Shown: positions 1 to 8,510 of the stretch, in pieces | How the letters are laid out: every line of letters begins with the position of its first letter | Position numbering within the stretch: the stretch's first letter is position 1 | Notes under the pieces: model-generated | The model's input: only the letters and a program-made list of their open reading frames with translations | Database searches by the model: none | Told to the model about the DNA's origin: nothing | Translations under genes and position numbers: made by a program | Source of the DNA: Thioploca ingrica | GTDB taxonomy: Bacteria > Pseudomonadota > Gammaproteobacteria > Beggiatoales > Beggiatoaceae | Length of the DNA: 64,000 bases | Direction of reading: 5' to 3' | NCBI GenBank assembly: GCA_000828835.1 | Contig: AP014633.1 | Span: forward strand, 3,782,001 to 3,846,000

Positions 1-963
1 TAGTTTCATCAACCCTAATGCACGTAAAGTAAACTTGATTACATTTTTTATGGGTTGGGGAAATGTCTGTTTGACCAATTTAAAAAGTAGACTGTGTTGT
101 TTTTGGACTGAATGACAATTCATGGGTTGATGTTCTGGAATTTGTAGATGAGATGTTTGATCTGTGACTGGTGAAGACAATAATTTCACGGCTTTACCTT
201 TAATCGCAACATAAGTCTTGCGATCAATTAAATTACTGGACCATGCCGGAACATGGCACTCATAAAATGAAGTAAAACCACTATTAATCATTAAATTACA
301 AAGAGAAGGTTGAGTCAACCAAAAACTGTTAAAGTTATCAATTGAACCCCAAAGATGTCGCTTTTTATCTTCTTCAGTGGCCTCTTTAGAGTATTCGGTA
401 CGTTTTAACCCCCAATAAGTTTTACCCTCAAACTCAGCGGCAACTCGGTCACTTAGACTAATAAAAGTATCGAACACAACAATATGATTGCAAACTTCGT
501 AGATATTTTTGACAAACTGAAAAACATCCGGTGTATCTAGGTGGTAGAGAATGCCAGAACATATTACTACATCGAAGGTTCCATATTTCTCTTTGCTAAG
601 ATTACGAACATCATCTTGGTACAAACTAAAATTATTTAGTTGAAGATGGTATTTAGCAAACTGGGCTTTTGCCAAACTGGCTTCACGAATTTCGATTCCC
701 ACCACTTCTGCACCATGATGAGCGAATTCCAAACCGTAATGCCCTTCTAAACAAGCTAAATCAAGTACCCGAATTTGATTTAGCGGTTTACTAATTAAAT
801 CAGCTACTATCTGAGTTAAACGTCGCAGCCGATAATCAACCTGAGGTGGCATTAAGGTGTATTGTCCATTTCCTAAGTAAATAGACATCGCCGACCACTT
901 TCCATAGTGCTGTATCACTTGTTCCAAAGAAAGTGGATCACGCCAATTATAGTTATTAGACAT
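1..963 (-). CDS. Class I SAM-dependent methyltransferase, 3' end cut by the window edge
   Basis: Reading leftward from an ATG at 963 the frame stays open for 321 codons to the window edge, so the C-terminus is missing. Residues 66-77 read VLDLACLEGHYG, a Rossmann SAM-binding motif I, followed by VVGIE at 87-91 whose acidic end normally contacts the SAM ribose; FDVVICSGILYHL near 130 fits the later motifs. An AGAGAA stretch precedes the start. The family transfers a methyl group from SAM; the substrate cannot be told. A SAM methyltransferase is fairly sure, the specificity unknown. It points away from the neighbouring upstream DNA and forms no visible operon with the zinc-ribbon gene. Confidence 0.82.
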   Translation of the reverse strand, partial: MSNNYNWRDPLSLEQVIQHYGKWSAMSIYLGNGQYTLMPPQVDYRLRRLTQIVADLISKPLNQIRVLDLACLEGHYGLEFAHHGAEVVGIEIREASLAKAQFAKYHLQLNNFSLYQDDVRNLSKEKYGTFDVVICSGILYHLDTPDVFQFVKNIYEVCNHIVVFDTFISLSDRVAAEFEGKTYWGLKRTEYSKEATEEDKKRHLWGSIDNFNSFWLTQPSLCNLMINSGFTSFYECHVPAWSSNLIDRKTYVAIKGKAVKLLSSPVTDQTSHLQIPEHQPMNCHSVQKQHSLLFKLVKQTFPQPIKNVIKFTLRALGLMKL

Positions 964-1167
964 AAGTTATTTCTCTAATCTTAAAGTTCGTCGGTTGGGC
1001 TTTACTGGTTTAGTCCAACCCCATTATTATTTTCCAAAGCTACCGAGGGTTTATTTTCTTTGGTTAGAGGAAATTTTTGCTTACTTTAACCGAGGTAAAA
1101 TCCATAAATTCAAGCATTCCTTCCCCTGGATTTCACTTCATCCGGGCTACTAGCTGGTTAGGGTCCT

Positions 1168-1515
1168 TTAATCAAAATCAAACAAGTCATCCAAAAAGCC
1201 ACGCTTTTTCTTTGGTTTGCCATGCTTATCATCGTCGTAATCCGAGTGCCTTGACGTTGGTCTCCCACGTTCACTCTCTTCATAATCCGAGTGCTTTGAA
1301 GTTCGTCTTTCGCGTTCATTATCTTCGTAATCCGAGTATGTTGACGTTCTCGGTTGCGTTCTTGCTGAGTTTTCAACATGAAGAGAACGTTCTATAATCT
1401 TGTCTAATTCACCTCGATCAAGCCAAACTCCTCTACATTGAGGACAGTAGTCAATTTCAACACCTTGGCGTTCTGCTAACCGCAAATTAATATCATTGCA
1501 AACCGGACATTTCAT
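1168..1515 (-). CDS. Small zinc-ribbon (zf-TFIIB type) protein with charged tandem-repeat tail
   Basis: This 115-residue protein starts with a zinc ribbon, CPVC at 3-6 and CPQC at 24-27 followed by RGVWLDRGELDKI, the usual signature of bacterial zf-TFIIB proteins. The middle (57-101) is three copies of a 15-residue unit of the form TSxxSDYEDxERxRR, rich in Asp, Glu and Arg. The end is a basic KPKKKRGF stretch and an acidic DDLFDFD tail. The zinc ribbon implies metal binding and perhaps nucleic acid or protein contact; no enzymatic role is known to me. The family is common; the repeat tail is specific to this copy. Confidence 0.8.
   Translation of the reverse strand: MKCPVCNDINLRLAERQGVEIDYCPQCRGVWLDRGELDKIIERSLHVENSARTQPRTSTYSDYEDNERERRTSKHSDYEESERGRPTSRHSDYDDDKHGKPKKKRGFLDDLFDFD
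1213..1347 (-). repeat. Three in-frame 45-bp tandem repeats
   Basis: Three adjacent 45-bp units encode residues 57-71, 72-86 and 87-101 of the zinc-ribbon protein. All keep TSxxSDY then diverge slightly. The length is a multiple of three, so copy number can change without shifting frame. Confidence 0.75.
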
Positions 1516-1772
1516 GTCTTAACTCCTTAATCCTCATGAAAATCTCAATAACTCCACCAAATTATTACTCATCTGAATCAATTTGTTACGGTATCATAAC
1601 CACACCACTTTCACAATCTTATCTCTCCTACTCAGCTTACCTATTATCAAAGTTAAAGGTAATTACCTACCTAACACAGCACTCAATTTCTCTTAATTGT
1701 TGGGCTTCATCCTTCAACCTAACCGGCGCGCTAGTTATTAAGATTGTCACTATTCTCTCCAGTAGTAGCCTC

Positions 1773-1862
1773 ATTGCCATTAAGTTAAGGATTCCCCCCT
1801 TTGAAAAAGGGGGGTGAGGGGGGATTTTAAAGGGGGGAGTGGTAGCTTAACTTAATGGCAGT
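1773..1862. repeat. MITE-like element with 17-bp terminal inverted repeats
   Basis: A 90-bp element is bounded by ATTGCCATTAAGTTAAG at 1773-1789 and its inverted partner at 1846-1862 (16 of 17 positions match; the inner 15 are perfect). The interior is made of C- and G-runs (around 1794-1837) that can pair. The same ends recur at 8372-8510 and 31744-31897, and the interior recurs inverted at 26696-26735. No ORF inside looks coding. Confidence 0.75.
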
Positions 1863-1943
1863 GAGTAGTAGCCTGGATGGAACAAAGTGAAATCTAGGGA
1901 GAGGACGGTTTCCTGGATTCCACGTAACGTAGTCCAGAGTTAC

Positions 1944-3431
1944 TTATCTAAAATGACGACTTTTTCTTTCAATTCGGCGAATAAATTCCCGTAGAATGAT
2001 GGCATACAATTCATTTTTTAAGACGGCATTTTCTACACCTTCGTCTAAATTGGGATTATCATTGACTTCAATAACGACAATACCTTGTTCAGTTTCTTTT
2101 AAATCAACTCCATACAAACCATCTCCAATATAAGAAGCCGATCGCAATGCGGTTTTAATAACTTTTTCTGGTACATCGGTTAGTTCAAAAGTGTGAAATC
2201 GACCTTCATCGTAATGACCGGTTTCGGTGTCATGTTTAACAATTTGCCAGTGGGCATCAGACATAAAATATTGGCACGCATATAATGGTTTGCGGTTGAG
2301 GATCCCAATTCGCCAATCATAAGGCGTATACAGATATTCTTGCGCCAGAATAATATCGGAAGTTTTGAATAATTCACCGACTTTATTAGTTAGTTCTTGA
2401 CGATTATAGGCTTTAAATACCCCTCGACTGAAAGCACCATCTGGAATCTTGAGGACCACTGGATAATCTAATTCGGCTTCTATCCGCCGAGTATAAGCAC
2501 TGCCTTTATAGAGAATAACGGTTTTGGGTACTGGAACTTTATGTGACTTCAATAATTCTGCTAAATAGACTTTGTTAGTACAGCGGAGAATGGAATCCGG
2601 ATCGTCGATGACGACTAAATTTTCATTCTCGGCTTTTTTGGCAAATCGGTAAGTATAATGTTCAATCGCTGTGGTTTCTCGGATAAATAGGGCATCGTAT
2701 TCAGCTAACCGTGAATAGTCTTTTTTGGTAATTAAATCCACATCAATATCTAACTTATGACCCACATCAACGAATTTTCGCAAAGCAGCGGTATTAGAAG
2801 GCGGTAAAGTTTCTTGAGGATTATGGAGAATAGCGAGATCATAGCGGTATACCCGTCTCCGCTTGCGTATAGAGGTTTTACGCAGAGTATAGGTATTGAG
2901 TGCTTTGATAAAGAATTCGTATTGCTTATCGATTAAGGCATTGAGTTGGAGAATACGAATAGCATAAATACTCCACTGTTTTTGGTGACGAAATTCTACT
3001 TTTAATAGGGGACAAGCAAAGGTAGCAAATAACTGTTGTGCTAATTTTTGTAAGGCTGGAAATTCACATTGTCCAAAAAAAATGACTAACTCTAAACGAT
3101 CCGTCGTTTGTGGATATTGTTGGTTATTAAAACTTTGTTGGAGTAATTCATCCAGTGACTCGATATTCAGACTATAAATCGCTTTGCTACTGAGATCACG
3201 CAACGTGCGTACGGTCGGGATAATTCGATGATGACGAGCTTCCGCCAGGAGCGAACAATAATAACCCTGGCTAAGATAACGATAACTACGGCAAAGATTA
3301 ATCAGTTTGGCATTTTGCAAAGTGAAATATTCAGGCTCAACAAGGTAATCCTTGACTGTAATCACTTGCATATCCAAAAAACTCGGTTGCCAATCCGCTT
3401 CTTTTTCGACGATAATTAAATGAGAACTCAT
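1944..3431 (-). CDS. RimK-family ATP-grasp amide ligase with N-terminal RLAN-like domain
   Basis: This 495-residue protein has a C-terminal RimK-like ATP-grasp fold (about 290-485). VVLKIPDGAFSRGVFKA supplies the ATP-binding lysine and glycine loop, and YGVDLKE and VIEVNDNPN near 455 are the metal and ATP ligands. The first 150 residues match the N-terminal domain often found ahead of such ligases. The family joins a carboxylate to an amine at the cost of ATP, typically adding amino acids to a protein or peptide. It is the second gene of an operon, 7 nt behind a GNAT-peptidase fusion, a pairing seen in other gammaproteobacteria. The substrate is unknown. Confidence 0.88.
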   Translation of the reverse strand: MSSHLIIVEKEADWQPSFLDMQVITVKDYLVEPEYFTLQNAKLINLCRSYRYLSQGYYCSLLAEARHHRIIPTVRTLRDLSSKAIYSLNIESLDELLQQSFNNQQYPQTTDRLELVIFFGQCEFPALQKLAQQLFATFACPLLKVEFRHQKQWSIYAIRILQLNALIDKQYEFFIKALNTYTLRKTSIRKRRRVYRYDLAILHNPQETLPPSNTAALRKFVDVGHKLDIDVDLITKKDYSRLAEYDALFIRETTAIEHYTYRFAKKAENENLVVIDDPDSILRCTNKVYLAELLKSHKVPVPKTVILYKGSAYTRRIEAELDYPVVLKIPDGAFSRGVFKAYNRQELTNKVGELFKTSDIILAQEYLYTPYDWRIGILNRKPLYACQYFMSDAHWQIVKHDTETGHYDEGRFHTFELTDVPEKVIKTALRSASYIGDGLYGVDLKETEQGIVVIEVNDNPNLDEGVENAVLKNELYAIILREFIRRIERKSRHFR

Positions 3432-3438
3432 AAATTAA

Positions 3439-4542
3439 TTAGTTAGGTTGCCGTAATTTAATAATTAAAGCCGCTTTTTGTGCGGTTTTACCATAACGTG
3501 CCATATGTTCAAAGTCGCGTTGCCGCAAAGGGATATTAACGCAATCGGCCACGGTTTCTTCGGTTTCATCGTCGACAAAAGGATCATGTACATAGATATA
3601 TTTTTGATCAAATCCGGTAACCACCACCCAGTGAGGAAATTTCTCACGATAAATTTGGTAAGAACTAATCAACACTAAGGGGATACCACCGGCTTCAAAG
3701 TGTTCTCGCAAAGCGGAAAAGGTGAGTGAGCTATATTTTAATTGGATCGGTAAAGTGGCAATTTTTTCTAAGAAATCTTCTTGAACTAAGCGAATGACTT
3801 CTTTCTTGGTTTGATTACGTACCGAATCAACTAAAAGGATTTCCTGGGTATTGACATAAATATCGACATCGAAGCCCCGTTGATAGGCGGAAAGTGCTAA
3901 ACCATAAGGACCACAGCCACCGTGACCAGAAGTCATATAAATTGTCGTTGCCTCACGCCATAAAGATAATTCTAGTTTACGATTTAATTCTAACGTTGGA
4001 TCCAAAGCAAGCATCGCCATCATCAAAGCGGCTGGACCACAGGTAAAATCCAAAGTTTGTTGGTAATAAGGCACGCGGACTAGTTCTCTCGCTAAATGAG
4101 GCGCTAACCATTTCTCAAAACGCAAAGCGCGTTCGTGATCTTCATAGTAATCCGCTACCACACCAAATTGCTTATAGCCATGCTTTTTAAAAAACTGTTG
4201 AGAAGCGATGTTATCGGCTCGCACTTCCAAGCGCATAGAAACGGTATCTCGTTCCAACGCATATTGCTCCACCGATTGCAGCAAAGATTTGGCCACACCT
4301 TGGTTACGCAAAGGCGCATCTACTGCAATAGAATATAACCGAGAGGCAGAAGTTGCTTGGCTAAACAACACCATAACATAACCCTGAATTAGGCCCTCTG
4401 TTTCTGCCACCAAGGTATGCGCATTGGCTTTGGTTAGTAAATAGGAAAAATTACGCCGCGACAATCGATCGGTTTGGAAGCAACGTTGCTCAATTCCGAG
4501 CAATTGATCAATGTCTTGCGTAGTAGCAATACGTACTATCAT
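3439..4542 (-). CDS. GNAT N-acetyltransferase fused to a C39-like cysteine peptidase
   Basis: I place the start at the ATG at 4542 (367 residues), because the 54 residues possible upstream do not resemble the family. Residues 1-150 form a GNAT acetyltransferase: LYSIAVDAPLRNQGVAKSLL is the acetyl-CoA loop and ASQQFFKKHGYKQFG the C-terminal motif. Residues about 165-360 form a papain-like C39 domain with the nucleophile in DFTCGPAALMMA, the His in PHWVVVTGF and an Asp in YVHDPF. It probably cleaves and acetylates a peptide that the ATP-grasp ligase 7 nt downstream modifies or builds. A 7-bp inverted repeat (ACTGATA/TATCAGT, 4550-4566) sits just before the start and might be an operator. Confidence 0.85.
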   Translation of the reverse strand: MIVRIATTQDIDQLLGIEQRCFQTDRLSRRNFSYLLTKANAHTLVAETEGLIQGYVMVLFSQATSASRLYSIAVDAPLRNQGVAKSLLQSVEQYALERDTVSMRLEVRADNIASQQFFKKHGYKQFGVVADYYEDHERALRFEKWLAPHLARELVRVPYYQQTLDFTCGPAALMMAMLALDPTLELNRKLELSLWREATTIYMTSGHGGCGPYGLALSAYQRGFDVDIYVNTQEILLVDSVRNQTKKEVIRLVQEDFLEKIATLPIQLKYSSLTFSALREHFEAGGIPLVLISSYQIYREKFPHWVVVTGFDQKYIYVHDPFVDDETEETVADCVNIPLRQRDFEHMARYGKTAQKAALIIKLRQPN

Positions 4543-5199
4543 AAAACCAACTGATAAAATATCAGTCCCTCCGTGAACAATTTTGTTGAATTGATAATGG
4601 ATGTTCCATCTTACTAACATGGCCAATAGGATCATGACACAATTGACACAATATTTTGTTAGGTTAAGTGTGGTAGGTGGTAGTGAATAACTTCTCTTAC
4701 ACACCCGGCTGCTTTGTTTGGGTTTCTCCCTTATTCAAAGGAGAAACAGCGGTCACCGAAGTTTAATTTCTCGAAATCTTCTCATCCTTTTTTGCCAAAA
4801 GGGAGTATAGCGGCTATGCGTAACATGAGTGTATAAATTTCTCAAGGAATGGTTATAATACAATATGACTTAATTAGCTAAGCTCAACTAATAGGGCGTA
4901 CTATTCCCCATTGTATTTAGTAAGGTATCGTTAGTAAATTTAAACCCTCATGAAAAACTAAAATTAAATTTCGGGGATGCCGCCGGATCGATGCCATCAA
5001 ATTAAGCTGAGGTGTGGGAGAACGAACAGCTAAGTCTGCCCCTATAGATGCGGTATTTCGGTGGGGAAAACTGGTCTGTTTGCCCTTAACTTAGAATTGA
5101 AGCGACAGATGGATTGGCTACCCATTTTAGCTCTTAATTCGCATTTAACACTAATACAAACACTAATCAATGAATTTGATAATAAGGAGGAAAAACCCA
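4543..5199. other. Intergenic region with two small hairpins
   Basis: About 650 bp separate the divergent GNAT-peptidase and aldo/keto reductase genes, so promoters for both must lie here. Visible structure is limited to the ACTGATA/TATCAGT palindrome at 4550-4566 and an 8-bp hairpin at 4722-4747 (GTTTCTCC with GGAGAAAC, 10-nt loop). Short open frames here are not coding-like. Confidence 0.5.
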
Positions 5200-6162
5200 A
5201 TGCAAACTCGAAAATTAGGTTACAGCAATCTTTATTTAACACCGATTGGATTGGGCACTTGGGCTATTGGTGGTGGTAACAATCCTTATGGGTGGGGTAT
5301 ACAGGATGATAATGATTCTATCGCGACCATTCGCCATGCGCTTGACCTGGGCATCAACTGGATTGATACGGCTGCTGGTTATGGTAAAGGTCACTCGGAA
5401 GAGATAGTGGGTCAAGCTATTGCTGGCCGTCGTCATGAAGTGATTATAGCGACCAAGTGTGGTATTTTGTGGAAAGAAGATGGTAGCAATATTTATGGTC
5501 ATCTTAAAGCGGAGAGTATCCGCCAGGAAGTAGAAAATAGCCTACGCCGCCTGAAGGTGGAGGTGATTGATCTTTACCAAATTCATTGGCCATTGCCGGA
5601 TGAAGATATCGAAGCGGGTTGGGAAACAGTGGCTGATTTGGTCAAAGCAGGTAAGGTTCGCTATGGTGGAGTCTCTAACTTTAGCGTAGCACAGCTCAAG
5701 CGCATTCAGCCTATTCATCCCGTTGCTTCGTTACAACCGCCTTACAGTATGCTAGTACGTGAGGTTGAAACTGAATTGCTACCTTACTGTGCAGCCAACG
5801 ATATTGGCGTGGTTGTCTACAGTCCCATGCAGGCAGGCTTGCTGACTGGCAAGATGACCCAGGAGCGTGTAGCTACCTTTCCAGATAATGATTGGCGCCA
5901 ACGTAGCCCGTTTTTCCAAGAACCTCAACTGAGTATTTACTTGGAACTGGTGGAAAAATTGCGCCCGATTGCTGAGCACAATAGCTGGTCTTTGCCCCAG
6001 TTAGCCATTGCCTGGGTGCTCCGCCGTCAGGAAGTCACCTCGGCTATTGTGGGGGCACGACGACCAGAGCAGATAGATGAGTTTATCGGTACTAGACAGT
6101 GGAGTCTGTCGAGCGAGGACATGGCCAAAATCGAGGCGCTTTTGGTCAATAGCCCGGTGTAG
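5200..6162 (+). CDS. Aldo/keto reductase
   Basis: The start is the ATG at 5200, chosen because AAGGAGG lies 10 nt upstream; an earlier in-frame ATG at 5170 has no such site. The 320-residue product carries the full catalytic tetrad: the Asp and Tyr in NWIDTAAGYGKG, the Lys in VIIATKCG and the His in LYQIHWP. GARRPEQIDE near 285 contacts the NADPH phosphate. The family reduces aldehydes or ketones with NAD(P)H in the cytoplasm. It stands alone, so the substrate is open. The length and motifs are normal for the YajO/L-glyceraldehyde-3-phosphate reductase-like branch. Confidence 0.92.
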   Translation: MQTRKLGYSNLYLTPIGLGTWAIGGGNNPYGWGIQDDNDSIATIRHALDLGINWIDTAAGYGKGHSEEIVGQAIAGRRHEVIIATKCGILWKEDGSNIYGHLKAESIRQEVENSLRRLKVEVIDLYQIHWPLPDEDIEAGWETVADLVKAGKVRYGGVSNFSVAQLKRIQPIHPVASLQPPYSMLVREVETELLPYCAANDIGVVVYSPMQAGLLTGKMTQERVATFPDNDWRQRSPFFQEPQLSIYLELVEKLRPIAEHNSWSLPQLAIAWVLRRQEVTSAIVGARRPEQIDEFIGTRQWSLSSEDMAKIEALLVNSPV

Positions 6163-6195
6163 AAGGAAAGTTGGCAAAGGATTGCCAACCTACAT

Positions 6196-6246
6196 TTTAA
6201 GGAATTTCTCGCCTTTGACAAAGGGGGAATTTAAAGGGAGGGATTT
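6196..6246. repeat. Degenerate copy of the dispersed C/G-run repeat
   Basis: The stretch TTTGACAAAGGGGGAATTT followed by AAAGGGAGGGATTTG resembles the interior of the elements at 1773 and 26696, but clear terminal repeats are missing. It lies just behind the aldo/keto reductase and may act as a weak hairpin or terminator. Confidence 0.35.
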
Positions 6247-6281
6247 GCTCCACGTTACGCATTCTAACCTAGCTTGAGGAT

Positions 6282-7337
6282 TTATTGCCATACCTTAATC
6301 GTTTTATCCTCACTCCCGGAGGCTAAATGTTGTCCATCGGGACTAAAAACCACTGTCAATACGGATTGTTGATGACCAACCAAGGTCTTCAGTAATTGAT
6401 GAGTCGATAGTTGCCATAAAAAAATCGCTGCATTTTCGTTACCGGTGGCTAGAAATCGATTATCCGGACTGAAAGCTACTGAGAAGATAGCTTGTTTGGC
6501 ACCTTTAAGGGTAAACAAGCTACCGTTTTGAGCCATTTGCCACAGTTTGAAAGTTTGATCATAGCTTGCTGAAGCTAAATAGTGACCATCGGGGCTGAAA
6601 GTAACCGCAAAGATAGCATCCTGATGTTTTTTTAAAGTATCTTTGAGTGTTCCAGACTTAACATCCCATAATTTAATCGTTTTATCATAGCTACCCGACG
6701 CCAGCGTTTTGCCATCGGGACTGAAGGCGACTGACCAGATTGCATCGGTGTGACCGAGTAAAGTTTGCCCCAGTTGTCTAGAACGAACTTGCCAGAGGGT
6801 AATGATTTTATCCCAGTGTCCCACTGCTAATAAGCGACCATTTGGACTAAAGGCAATCGTGTTGATGGCACTATTATTTTCTGGCTCAATTAAAGTAGTA
6901 ATCAGTTTACCACTACTGACTTGCCATAGCTTAACCGTACTATCCCAACTTCCAGAAGCGAGTAATCGTCCATTGGGGCTAAAAGCGATTGAAAAAACCG
7001 CAGCATCATGTCCTTGCAGGGTGTGTAATAGGGTACCGGTTTTGACTTCCCATAACTTAATGGTTTTATCCTGACTACCAGAAGCTAAAAGTTGTCCATC
7101 GGGACTGAAAGCCACCGACCAAACAGCACCATTATGTCCTTGTAATGTATATAATTCTCGGCTTGGTAACTGCGTAATAACCGAAGAAAACTTATTAAAG
7201 AAGGTTAAGAATGCAAGTAAACTAAAACTGAAAATGACAAGGTAAACCCAATAAAAGCGTTTTACCCTCAAGAACCGCTGAACATAATGGAGAAGAAATA
7301 GTTTTATTGCTACCATGAGAGGGCTAATATCAAGCAT
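6282..7337 (-). CDS. Membrane-anchored seven-bladed WD40 propeller
   Basis: The 351-residue product has one hydrophobic segment near 31-48 and then seven WD40 repeats of the form LxGHxxxVxSVAFSPDGxxLASGSxDKTIKLW, enough for a closed propeller. The third and sixth blades lack the GH pair. Basic residues precede the membrane segment, so the propeller is expected on the periplasmic side. It is the second gene of a pair: the upstream gene ends 23 nt away and encodes a similar lipoprotein. Such propellers are protein-binding scaffolds; the partner is not evident. Confidence 0.87.
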   Translation of the reverse strand: MLDISPLMVAIKLFLLHYVQRFLRVKRFYWVYLVIFSFSLLAFLTFFNKFSSVITQLPSRELYTLQGHNGAVWSVAFSPDGQLLASGSQDKTIKLWEVKTGTLLHTLQGHDAAVFSIAFSPNGRLLASGSWDSTVKLWQVSSGKLITTLIEPENNSAINTIAFSPNGRLLAVGHWDKIITLWQVRSRQLGQTLLGHTDAIWSVAFSPDGKTLASGSYDKTIKLWDVKSGTLKDTLKKHQDAIFAVTFSPDGHYLASASYDQTFKLWQMAQNGSLFTLKGAKQAIFSVAFSPDNRFLATGNENAAIFLWQLSTHQLLKTLVGHQQSVLTVVFSPDGQHLASGSEDKTIKVWQ

Positions 7338-7360
7338 TTTATCTGGGTTGTTAGTTTAAG

Positions 7361-8326
7361 TTATTGCCATAGCTTGATAAGGTTATCATCACTACCGGAA
7401 GCTAAAAGTCGTCCTTGGGGTGTAAAAGCAATGGAATTAACTGCGGCATTATGCCCAATCAGCGTCGTCAGTAGTTGACCGTTACTGGCTTCCCAAATTT
7501 TAATATTGTAATTGGTACCGGCACTCGCAGAGGCAAAAAACTGATTATTATTGCTCCAAGCGACTGCCGTCACAGAATCACTATGTCCTGGTAGAGTATA
7601 TAACTTTTTACCACTATTCATTTCCCATAAAATGAGGTTATGTTGAGTCCCACCGCTACCAGATACTAAATATCTACCATTATGACTAAAAGCTAAACAG
7701 ATCACTGCACCTTCATGTTCGGTAAAACTTTGTAATTCCTGACCGTTGTCGATATTCCACAATTTAATGGTTTTATCCCAACTACCAGAAGCCAACTCTC
7801 CCGTTATGGGATTAAAGGCTAGGGCGTACACATCTTGTTCATGACCGACTAAAGTACGAATCACCTGCCCCGTATCGAGATCCCATAATTTAATCATTTT
7901 ATCCAAGCCACTTGAGGCGAGCCATCGACCGTCTGGACTGAATGCAATAGCAATAATGCCATAAGGTTGCTTCGCTAAAGTACGATATAATTGTCCCGTT
8001 TTGACCTCCCATAAACGAATGGTTTTATCAACACCGCCACTGGCTGAGGCGAGCCATTGTCCATCTAGACTAAAAGCCACCGCATTGACCCAATCTGTAT
8101 GACCTTGTAGGGTATTTAATAGGTTTCCAGTTGATACTTGCCAAAGTTTGATCGTTTTATCCATACTTCCTGAGGCTAAGATTTCACCCTGGGGATTGAA
8201 AGCCACTGATAGAACTGAATCCGTATGTCCTCTCAAGGTATGTATCTCTTTGGAAGGTAATGATCGACAACCGAATATTTCCAGGGTAACTAAAGCGATA
8301 ATACTCATAATAAAATGGCGGTGCAT
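7361..8326 (-). CDS. Seven-bladed WD40 propeller lipoprotein
   Basis: The 321-residue product begins with a short signal peptide ending in LEIFGC, a plausible lipobox, followed directly by seven WD40 blades. Two blades (second and fifth) carry a GG insertion before the DKTI position. The start at 8326 has AGAGGAA just upstream. It is probably lipid-anchored in the envelope. Together with the gene 23 nt downstream it looks like a tandem duplication that diverged: both proteins reach the first blade through a similar SLPSKEIHTL or LPSRELYTL linker. Confidence 0.87.
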   Translation of the reverse strand: MHRHFIMSIIALVTLEIFGCRSLPSKEIHTLRGHTDSVLSVAFNPQGEILASGSMDKTIKLWQVSTGNLLNTLQGHTDWVNAVAFSLDGQWLASASGGVDKTIRLWEVKTGQLYRTLAKQPYGIIAIAFSPDGRWLASSGLDKMIKLWDLDTGQVIRTLVGHEQDVYALAFNPITGELASGSWDKTIKLWNIDNGQELQSFTEHEGAVICLAFSHNGRYLVSGSGGTQHNLILWEMNSGKKLYTLPGHSDSVTAVAWSNNNQFFASASAGTNYNIKIWEASNGQLLTTLIGHNAAVNSIAFTPQGRLLASGSDDNLIKLWQ

Positions 8327-8371
8327 CGGTTATTCCTCTTGCTAGACTGATAAAACTTTACCCACTTTATC

Positions 8372-8510
8372 ACTGCCATTAACTTAAGCCAATTCAGTTC
8401 CCTCTGCCGTCGGAGAAAAGTTAGAGCAGGGTAGGTATAACTCACTAAAAAGACAGTTTTTTATTTATATTTTTCCCAACAGGCGTGGAATTTCTTCAGT
8501 TAATGGCGGT
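8372..8510. repeat. MITE-like element overlapping the 3' end of the cyclase gene
   Basis: ACTGCCATTAACTTAAG at 8372-8388 pairs with CTTCAGTTAATGGCGGT at 8494-8510 (15 of 17 positions). These ends match those of the elements at 1773 and 31744. The right end lies within the cyclase gene and supplies its last codons and the TAA stop. Confidence 0.65.

Noticed and set aside
1213-1347. Possible CRISPR array
   Set aside because: The three units are contiguous 45-bp coding repeats without spacers, within a protein gene.
1536-1817. 93-codon open frame
   Set aside because: Its composition is unlike neighbouring genes, there is no clear ribosome site, and its end lies in the MITE-like element.
4543-4704. 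54-residue N-terminal extension of the GNAT-C39 protein
   Set aside because: It does not resemble the family; the GNAT fold starts at the internal ATG at 4542.
5061-5279. Open frame overlapping the start of the aldo/keto reductase
   Set aside because: It runs in another frame into a clear enzyme gene that has a strong ribosome site.
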